The notes under the pieces were generated by a model. The model searched no databases. It worked only from the letters and a program-made list of their open reading frames with translations, and had not been told where the DNA came from. From contig NC_049979.1 in NCBI RefSeq assembly GCF_000003815.2, forward strand, positions 27,204,470 to 27,268,469: 64,000 nt of DNA, in the 5' to 3' direction. Position numbers and translations under genes: made by a program. The DNA is from Branchiostoma floridae. Its lineage: Eukaryota; Chordata; Leptocardii; Amphioxiformes; Branchiostomatidae. Of this stretch, positions 1 through 10,900 are shown piece by piece; positions within the stretch are counted from its first letter, which is position 1; each line of letters opens with the position of its first letter.

Positions 1-1764
1 CATCAAATAAAGGGCAAATCAAAACCATGCATAAAGCAAATACTAGCACACACGTCAAACAAAATATGACAAATCAGTGTGTAACATTGCATAATATGCA
101 CCATTTTCTCATATGATTCTCCATCTTCCCTCTTCTAGTAGCAATAAGAGTTTCGGCCATTTCAAATAAAGGAACACATTTAATAAATCACTTAAAAATC
201 ACTCGTCTAGATTCTCTACTTTTAAAGAGAGAGAGACCGGTGCATCACGGGTAACGTTGCCAAAGTCAATATCAAAGGCATGTACATGCAAGATTTGTCC
301 TGTATTTATCAAGAAACCAGCTTTTCACTATATCCAAGAAATCAATTACTGAAGCTTGGTGACAATCCAATGTGCACATTTTCTTCCTACAGGCGGCAGA
401 GGGATGTCAACACAAATGTATGATAGCCTATTTCTTGTGGGAGAAAACCTTTGGAAAATTTGGTGTTTGAAAAGTCTACTAAGTAGATACAGGGTCAATA
501 TTGCTAAAGAGCATAGAATCATAAGCTGTTTTCCAGGGGACAGGAGTATCACAGACGTACAGCAATGGCATTTGTGGTATGTCGATCAACTTTTTAGATA
601 CAAGAAAATATGTACATTGTATTTTAAATTCATCTCAATATATCTCATCTATCTAACGATACATCCAATCTTTCATAACCAAAATGCGTGACAACAACAG
701 ATAACGAACACAGATTACTCGATACTTCTTACTATAGTAGACCTCAGCAACATCTGAGAATAGCAAACATTTATCACAAAGCAGCCACCATATCCGCATG
801 AGTTCACACAATTAAATGCCTTGTTGCAGGAAAAATAGTTTTTGAATATAGTAACTTGAACCTGATAGAACATTTTATCGTTGATTATGGAACAATGAGT
901 TCCCAAGTTTTCGATATTTAACACAGGAAAATTTACATTCAGCAATCAGATAAACCATGTATTGTAAGCTCAATTTGCCCTTATATTTACAGCTGTCTTA
1001 AGAATCGAAAAGAAATTCAACCTGTACAGCATACTAGTATACATGTCATTGTAGATGTAGTAAGATAGCACATTATTACATCACTACTAGGAACTGTAGG
1101 ACTACTTTGTCATCCTGACCTTCACTTAGCTTGTGGGAGCATAAAAGCACAATGTATATAAAAAATATACATGTTTTGCTCATTCATGTATTCGTTCAAG
1201 TATTTAGTTATTGTTGTCTCCACGAAATGTTTCATTGCTCTCCTTTTCTAATATAACTCTTCTCCCTAAATTTATACGTTCTGCTTAATTCTGTACTTTC
1301 GTTAAAAGAACACTCTGTTTATTTTTGGAAGACTTTTTCTTGGGCACTTCTCACAAACTTTTGTAGCGTAACGCTGCAATGTACACTGCCGCTAATTCAG
1401 TGGTAGTGGAGGGCAAAAAGAGATTTCAAGTGTTTGGATGGGTTCAAATTACTTATGATCTGTTGTGAAGTGATATCAAGCATAACAATGGATGAAATGA
1501 GAAATAACTGGTGTGTTTGGGGCAAAAATTTATTTTGGCTCGAACTTACTTCCGCGTATGCTTCCGCTTTGAACGTGATGCGCCCCTTTGCCCCAAATTG
1601 ACCTCTATCTGATGCGTTGAACTTTTTCATGGGCAACAATTTTCTTGACAGTGTTGTAGTGCCAGGCTCGCGTGTCCGCTTTTATGAACACCTTAGTTTT
1701 CGTATTTCTTTATGATTAATCAGATTGGTTTATCATACATACGACATTTCTTTGTTGGACAATT
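1..1764. other. Gene-free stretch downstream of gene 1
   Basis: AT-rich sequence with no convincing exon, RNA gene or repeat. Open frames here are short, lack splice context and have no recognisable protein pattern. The part next to 1765 should contain the 3' UTR of the minus-strand death-domain gene. Confidence 0.6.
1529..1534 (-). terminator. Candidate polyadenylation signal of gene 1
   Basis: Minus-strand AATAAA lies about 230 bases beyond the TGA stop of the death-domain gene. A second AATAAA lies at 1318-1323. Either could serve; the choice is a guess without transcript data. Confidence 0.35.
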
Positions 1765-1943
1765 TCAGTCACCAATTTCTGTTTTAGATGCCCTGGTAGT
1801 ACTGTAGTGGTGCATACCAAACATTAAAGCTGCGCCTGCTAATTTGGAAGAAAAGGTTGTACATGTCTCCAGACCCAGGCTTCCCGTGGCTGAAGGCCGC
1901 CTTTTCCTCCGGAGTTCACCAAGCGCAATCACAGACGATGAAT
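1765..1943 (-). CDS. Gene 1 exon 10, C-terminal tail
   Basis: The acceptor (CATACAG) precedes AT, which completes an Asp codon with the last G of the previous exon. The exon encodes about 59 residues with a basic patch (LRRKRRPSA) and ends in TGA at 1765-1767. No domain is recognised. The same frame also stays open through the preceding intron, so intron retention would not stop translation before this exon. Confidence 0.7.
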
Positions 1944-4900
1944 CTGTATGCACCAACAGATCGAAAATGAAGATGACGACATGTATCATTCTCTTGTTAT
2001 CGTGAGAGGAAAGCACAATAATCACGCCATCATCCTGTTGATACAACTGTAACAATAATGTGTGCAACAAACAATGCCTACCTGTAATCGTTGCGTCGAT
2101 TTCTTTCATCAGTGCGAAGTCATCGTCGGTTGGAGTTTTCAACACTCTGTAGCCATGGGGGCTTGGACGTGTCAGCAGGAGATGTATGCAACAGGAACGG
2201 ACGTCTTTTGGATCAATGGTGACTTCAAGCTCGACTTTACTTGCGCCACAAGCACGAAGAACTTGCTCAGTCACAAGTAGCTTCTGGAAGTATTGACGCA
2301 CTTCTCCACGGCAATACATGTCCCAGACTTCTCTCAAACCACCAATGTCCTTGCAGCTGTACACGTAGATTATGCTTCCTTTCTCCACTGTCTTCCCTTT
2401 TAACCCCTGATTGCCAAAAGCTCCTTCCCAAAGAGCGTCTTGGGCGGCCTCTCTGTTGTGATGAGCGCCTGCCACATCCACTCGTACGCGAAGCTCGGGG
2501 TCAACTGCAAAAGAAAAAAAAGTACTACCGTAAGAACTAGAAAATTGAGTTCAATTACAGAAGACACACGATGTAAACAGTCAATCAAAGACGAACTGTT
2601 TGTGTGTATAATGACAGCCACAGTTCGACAACATTGTACAACCAAAGCTCTGCGAGTTCGTATGGACCTGTTTTAAAAAGAGGGAAGGCATGTAAACAAT
2701 AGATAAAGTGATATCAGATGTTTTGTTTATCCAATTGTTGACGTGCAACACTACATGTAATAGAACTTAGCCATTAGTGTCCCATGTAACACTATCGGAT
2801 TGCTGCATTTAACCCATGTGGGCAGGAACATGCAAATAGAGATCATGGTGCTTTTGTCTAATGTCTATATTATAAGCACGCCAATAGAAATTTGCCTTAC
2901 CCATGTCAGAGGGATCGCTCTGGTAGCCTTTACTGTTTCTTGCAGACACTCGGAATCGGTGGCCTTCGATGGGTCTGATTTGCTTGACTCTACACTGCTG
3001 CCCTGATACTTGGATGCACGTATCCCACACCTCCCATGGCCTACGGTAGGATTTCTCGACAATGTAGGAAGAGATGCGATAGCCGCCATTGTCTTCTGGT
3101 TTTAGCCATTCCAACGACACAGTGCCCTCGACCCTGTCGACATCTATGACGCGCAGGTTACGAGGCGTGCCAGGCTTTCCTATCAAAGAGTATGAATGAA
3201 TTAAGGGTTAATGACCCGCCCCGATGTGTATATGGTGTCATAACGCCTGGACCTTTGCTATAACCACCGAATAAAACCACCGATGTGAGCGAAGCGAACG
3301 AGGTGGTTTTATGAGGTGGTTATAGCAAAGGACCAGGCGTTATGACACCATATACACCGAGGAACAGGCGGGTCATTAACGTTATTATCATATAGCCTAC
3401 ACAAACTTGCAAACTCCTGTATGACGCATAGATCCCTTGGTACGAAACGTGTGAATTCCTTTGTCGAATTTCTGAAAATTCACATTTGCTCTTTGGTACA
3501 TGCATGTGTAAGGAGATTACAGATTGCATTTTGAAACCAAAATTTCCACAGAAAATATTCGAAACATTGCAGGCTTTTTAGAACAACAAAACTCATTATC
3601 AATGTTAGAAGGAGCCATTCCTCTTTGCAGTCTGTACTTATTCTCTCTGCTCTGGCATATGTTTCGCACCTTTTTAATTTTATTGGCCAATACCTGCATA
3701 TATCTTACTTTCTTGTGTGTGTATCGCTACTTTTGATTGGTCAAAATGAATCGACACCGGCACCGGTGTCAATTTGCATCGACACTGGTGTCGGTGTCAA
3801 TGCAAATCGACACCGGTGCCAGTGTGGTGCCAACCAACATGGAACGGGGCCTTCTGATTGGTCCGCGGCGCCTGGCTATATGATGATATAACATACGAGT
3901 TGAGATATTGATATCAAACACTACACCGTTGATAGTTTTACCTTAAAAACTCAGAAATATCAAATAAACTTTTAAAATCTGGCTTATGCACTTAAGATAT
4001 GTAAATATGTTTCATTCCCGACGGTAAACGCAGGGAATGCGTTTTCTTGAATACGTAAACGTATAAACTCACAAACGGTCTAACTCACAAGCAAGAAAAT
4101 CTGCAAACTGTACCTTGTGTTTTGGCGATTCCCCAAGCTGAGTACGCCGGTTCACTCTTTGCACCATTGCGATTAACAGTGCTTACACGGAAGTGGTACT
4201 GCTTATTCTTCGTTAGATGACCGACCTCGAATTCTCGTGTGTCGTTAGACAGGCAGTGTTGTTCATGCGCTATTGTCCAAACACGAGATCCGGCCACACT
4301 GTACTCTACCATGTAGCCCATCATGAGTCCATCTTCACAAGTAGCAGGTGGCGCCCACTTTATCTTTATCCAAGACTCGGTTGTTTTCACCACCTCGACA
4401 TCTTCAGGTGCATCCGGCTGACCTTAAGGATAAAGCCAACAACTTGTTGGAATACTTTTTGACCAGCCAGCTATACAACAATACTGTACCACAGTATTAG
4501 CCTCTACCAGGCTTCGTGGATCGGTGGTCTAATTGTAGAAATTGGTCAAATAGAGTCAATAGTACGCTAGAGGAGTCCAGTAAATACATTAACCGTCCCA
4601 CGAAGCCTTGTAGAGGCTACCACATTAACCGACCCACGAAGCCTTGTAGAGGCTACCCCAGTAGAGAGAATGGAGGTAAGTAGACGACATGCACAGTAGT
4701 TTAATAAAACAAAACAAAAATCAGAAAATAGGGAGACCTACCAGAGTATCTCAAATCACCGTCAGCACCTAGATTTGTGACAATAGAGATACATTTATCA
4801 TTATCACGCCAACAGCTAGCCAGTATTTGTCAAACGATTGAAAGTATCTATCAAATAATCAAAAGCAATACCATTTTATAGCATATAACAACTGGGGGGT

Positions 4901-7900
4901 ACTTAAAAAGGGCCGGTTTACGGAGGCAAAAAATGGCTTGCCCTAGAAATGTCCTACGATGTTTGACACGCGCGTGAACTAGGACACATTTTTAGGACAA
5001 GTCATGTTTTGTCTAGGCCTTGTGCAAACCGGGCCTTATTCTCCGTCACAGTCTTCGAACGGGGCTGGTTTTTATTTTGGAGTGGAGCGTTGGTTCGCGA
5101 TTTTCAACGTTGGCTAGGTCCTCTTGAGCCGGGAAAGACAGTTTGCTGTGGAAGACAGTTTTCTGTGGAAGGAAGCTTGCCGTGGAAGGGAGTTCGGGAC
5201 GGGGCGAAGCTACTATCACCTTCCACGTCAAACTCCATTCCACAGCAAACGGTCTTCCTCGGTAAACTCTCTTTTCCGGCTCAGGAGAACCCAGTCAACG
5301 TTAAAAACGGCCCCACCCCCAGAAAACAGTTCCGTTCGAAGACTGCAACGGATAACCTTGATACGTGTATAACTTGATATATATCCTCATTCATGATTTT
5401 CTCACAATTGATTGATAATTACCAAACATGGGAGTTCATTCTTGTTCATTTAGTCACCAAGATCAACATTTATGCAATAATTGTAAAATACACCGTATAT
5501 GGCAGGTTTCTACAACATTGGACAATGTACAAACAATCCACAATACTACAATACAAACATTCTACACCTCTGTTGATATATAATTAAAACGCTACGCTAC
5601 CTGAAGAACATTAGTGGAAACCTTAAAATTTATGTTACGACTATAAGTGCTTATCATGCTCATGGCTACCTTACCTTCTATCTGTTCTGCGACGTGTACA
5701 CAGTTACATTCTCGAATAGCCTTGCACAACATCTCCAGAGTTGCGTCCTTGCCATTCGCACCGCGCCACTGCTCGAGCATTGCTCTGCAACACTTTGCCG
5801 GATCTTCTCTGTGTTTGAGTCTTATCCCCTGGATGTAGTTATACGCCAGGTCCAATCTATTTCCCAGCTCTTCCCATTTGTAGTGCATCTTCTCCTCGAC
5901 GGTCTTAAACGCCTTCTGTAGGTCTACAATGAAAAAAAAACACGGTTGAGCCAAACATGTTAGATAACAGCTCTGCTTTTAATATGTTTTGAAATTGCTA
6001 AAAATATTTAACAAATATCTGTTGTGAAGTTTTTACGTACCGCTAGTTTTTGTTCTTTTGCTGACAGTAGTTTGCTCATTAGTAGTTGCCCTTGCCCGCT
6101 TGCCTGGATTGCAATAGAAACAAATGTTAGTGAAACATATGATTCCTCATGTGCTGTTTAATAGTGGACATTAATCATAATCTTTTAACGAATTATGACG
6201 CTTTATCCCACTAGTGATGGAATCGCATGACATACTGGATAAGTTTCTCCACACAAATCAAACTTGTCTCTAATTTGAAAAGTAATATAGGTATCACATA
6301 GCCGGGTTACCCGGTAGCATACCCTGTTGTAACCGCTGGCTCAATCTTTTTGCTTGCTAAGGTTGCTTTACAAATATTGAATTTCTCGGAATGTGAGGGT
6401 AATTCTAACATTGTGGCCCCTGTGGCAGTATGTAGGCTGGCTTTGTGACACACTTTCCTTTCTTGTGTCATTTCTATTATGCCCGCGCATTCCATACATT
6501 GGTTAAAAAGATTCCGACAACAAAATAAGCAACATTTATTGATCTCATTTATTGATTTTTTTTAGGAACGTTTTGTGTTACATTGTCCGCGTGCAAGAGG
6601 TCATGGGAGGTTCATTATTATAGATTAATTCATCGTCGATCGCACGAGCCTCGCTTATATGTGAGGGGGACAGTCTTGGGGCGAAAAATACGTAAGACCA
6701 TCTTAAGATCTTAAAATCAGCCGATCTTCCTGCGATCGCGAAGTACGTCCGAAGATCGTATATAATGTGAGGGGGTATTCCCAAACCCCAGCCCGATCTC
6801 AAATTATATTTTTAGGTTGGGGTATGGTATCCAGGCTAAAAAGTATCTACCGTGTGGGGATCCAACTCTTGCAAATTGGGGTTGGGGGTAGCGCTGTTGT
6901 AAATTTTCTTAGGGGTGATAATTAAAAAAATAACGGGCATGTTGGCATCAGGACATGGAAACAGTCTGGCATCCTGGCCATTACAATGTAGGACGGTAAC
7001 CAGGATACATATCATGAGCTTCTAAATCTCAGTCTTACACAGCTTGATCGTGGCATGGACGAAAATAACGTTACCACATTTTGCTTATCTTGCCACAACA
7101 CAAATATAAGTGAAAAGTACCTTTCGTCTGTGCAGTATGTCTTTCTGGGCTTTCTGTAGGCGACTGGCGTAGCCGCCTCTGGTCAGCTGAACGTAAATCC
7201 ATCCGCGAGTTTCGTCCAGGTCCAGCCATGATTCATCCCAACTGTCAACAAAGGGCACAAAGTTCTTTGTGTCAAATTTGAAAAGACACTGATAATTAAG
7301 AGAGTTTAATCAACTTTAATTCTGACAATTCATTAAACAAAATGCCGCTTGGGGACTCCAACTACATCACTTAAGTTTACTCTCTGCCCCAAGACGCAAG
7401 AGCTATTTAGCTTACAATTCTCCCACGACAATAGCTAGTCCAGAACAAGAGATGTCAAAACCAGAAATTGACCCGCAGTTCCCTTGAAGGTCGCCAGGAG
7501 GCCCATTCTTGAAATTGACCTTCGTTTTCTTGACCTCTACCCACATGTCATACAGCTTATCTACAGTGAACCCTCGCACGTAACGCAAATGAAGTGTTTC
7601 TTACTTCCGGGTACCAGTACAGCCAGTGTGAGAGGTCACTGAGAGAAAAAAAAGAGGTAGGCACGTGACCTGCGCAAAGTATTCACCACGATCGATAATT
7701 GACCCAGGGTTATCGCACAGCAGGCAAAGTAAATCTATTTGTCTAGCAAAGTACAAAGTATAAGCCGTATAAGATTATAACAGATGTTAGAGTTATTATG
7801 GATGGAAGAAAGTTCACTGTGTACAAATACACCAAAGACACCATTTGCATAATCTGTGAGAAATTTTTATATTTCCGTAGTGATAATTGATTGGAATTTC

Positions 7901-10900
7901 ATACTTGAGGGATAACTAAAGGTTAACATAATTAGACATAGTGGAAAAAACTAAACTTTACGTAACCAACACCAAGTTAGATTGGGACTTACCCCAAATT
8001 TTCAGCCGACTCCGTCAGCCTTGTTCACGGAATGGACCCGTCTGCTGTCACGGCTGAAAATTTGGTGTAAGTCCCAATCTTACTTGGTGTTGGTTACGTA
8101 AACTTTAGGTTTTTCCACAATGCCATTTACCAACACATATGAACTTTCATGCTAAGATAATTAGACATGAATCAAGCAAATCAGGGTACATAAAACACGT
8201 GTGTGCAATAGCCTAACTTTAAGCAATTTGCTTTACTTGGGTAGTGAAGATGATCAACTGAGGCAATTAATTTAAGCATGCAAATGAGGACCTTATATGC
8301 ACGACGAATGAGAAATTTTTAGGATACTCGAAAATGTTGATATCATTTGGGAAGGTACGAGGTCGTGGAACTCGAGTTTGTACTACTGCAGTTTAGAAAA
8401 TGAAACTTTGTAACATTAAAAGAGAGTTTAGTTGACTTTATTGGTGACAGTTGATAATTCAAAAGCTTCGATGTTTTCTAAATCATATATAGACATGTTA
8501 CATACATATTTAGTACGTTTCATGATGTGATACTTACATGTATAAGCTGTCTTATTCTAGCTTGAAATTGTGTGTTTGTAAAGTCTTGATGTCTGTTTGT
8601 TGATGCTTTTTCTGTTGTTTCTGTAGCTGTGTGTGTAAACCTGATGTTGTATTTGTGAACGTGCCAAGAGCTGATGTTTCATGTACTGATGTTTCATGTA
8701 CTTGTAAGAAATGTGATATGCATGAGATGAGATGAGAGATAATGAGATGAGAGCTTTATTTGGTTTTCGCAATTTAAAAAAAAACTAAAATTTCAAACCA
8801 AATTACATAGTGGACGTACGTTTACCCAAAACGTTTCATCATAAAAGTTTCATCATAAAAAATTCATCTAAAAAAGATCTAAAATAGACTTACATATTAT
8901 ACAAGAGCGTTTCAGTCTGACAAAAAACAAACAGACACTTGTAACTGAATGAATGTCTACAGAGTCTTGTTTTATAAGGATGTCATCTGGTATAGAAATG
9001 ATGCATGATCATGGTGTTCTGTTTATCTAAAAAATTTACTTGCATTTGATATTCTTGTACTTGTGATTCCTCTGATGTTCTTGTATTTGTGAATCTTTGA
9101 AATTTGTTGTATATGGGAATGTTCTTGTACATTTATAATACGTGAAAAACGCTTAGTCTAGTGTGTAAAATTTATAACCACAGGACAACCCTGCACAGAA
9201 ACTCAGGTATGACACCAGGCTTCACAGAAGTCCTAGGGAAGAAATCCTAGCACGTACCCAAAAGTCCAGGTGGTGTGTGTGTGGTGTAAGTTGTAACAAT
9301 ATGTAAATGTGCTATACTTCATGAACTTAGTAATACATATGTCTAGATGAATAAGTAAAGGTAGGGTAGTGTTTACAGTGGTAAATTAGGACTAGTTGCC
9401 TGGTAGATATTATGAAATTGTTTTATCTACTTGTATGCATGTCGTTATATAAATTTAGTAATGCATGTGTCGGAGTGAATAAGCAAGCCTTAGCAATGGT
9501 TAGGAAGAACCATAATTTGTATACATTTTGCATCAGAAGCTTTCTACAAGTTCCATATGCTATAGACGTTTGTAACTCATAGATATATCATACATATTTT
9601 TTACCAAGTATCTCAAATATTGAAAATCATCGACCCACAATGATTAACATATCCCTTTAGAAACGACTCAACGGGCCTTTATCGTTGTACGTTCTTGTAC
9701 GTGTTGTACGAATCGCAAATCAGCCTTTTATTTTGTGGCTGTCTTTGTATGAACTTACACTGAGCACAGCAATTTGTTTCAGCCCGATCGATGCGCATGC
9801 AGAGTAGCATCTGGACCTTTCTCATGATGTGAAGCATGCGCGATGTGGTACTACTGTAAGCTCTTTGATGCTTAAGCTTGTGTGTTTGTGAAATGTTGAT
9901 GTCTTAGTGATGTCCTTTCTCAAAGTCCAGATGTGACAGAATTCTGACAGAATTCACATCTGGACCAGACGTGACAGAACCTCTCTCGAAGATGGAAGAC
10001 GAGGTTAATAACGCAAACAGACAGAACTTATTTTAGCCCCAAATCACACACACATTTTCACAATATAAGATCAAATAATAAATATCATAACTAGTGTTAT
10101 GCACTGAAAGATGTAGCAATTCAGTAGACTGATCCCGTAGTCCCTTAAGAGATAAATAAAAACATAATAATGCACATATTTGACGGACATGCAGCAATTC
10201 TCTTATTGGTAGATTTTTTAAATTTTCTCATTTCCTTGCTATCGTTGGTTGAATTGCTAATTATGATGGACAGTCTTTTGTTTGCCTCATTGAACTCGTT
10301 TTAGATCTATCATGCCCGCCGCATGAGAAAGATGAATTGCAGAAGCTGAAAACCCAATGTCAATATCACTAAACCAGTCATGTCTATCTCACCGAGAATG
10401 CTTTGTTTTCAGTCATTATCCATTGATGACAAAGTTTTGGTGTACAGTGCTAATATCATTCGGTTAAAATCAAGTTATGAGGTCGTGGAACTCCCGTTGT
10501 GCAGTAGTTTGTACTTAGGAAGTGCATTTTAGTTATAGCATTAATATATCATAGATAGTTTATCATGATGTGATACTTGCGCGATGTGGTAGATACCCAG
10601 TCACCGAGAGGGTTTTGAAATAATATTTGTAATAAGATTGAACTATTCTAAGGCAAAGAATATTTCAGTCACTGAAGTTCTAAATTGTTCAAACAATTGA
10701 AAATGAAAAATTGAACATGTTTGAACCTATCTATATATGTTGGAAACATTGGGAAATTAATGGTACAAATATCTCTTTATTTAGAACAATTTAGAAACAT
10801 CTATGTCTTTTTGTTATTGTTGGAACATGTGATCATATGTTCCAACAATTTGTGTCATTTTTTGTTCTCCATAAAAACTTTTATTACCCCAATAAACAAA

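Noticed and set aside
7605-7638. A 34-base micro-exon upstream of gene 1 exon 3 (minus strand)
   Set aside because: It has splice-like borders, but its phase does not fit the downstream exon, whereas exon 12469-12588 joins exon 3 in exact phase.
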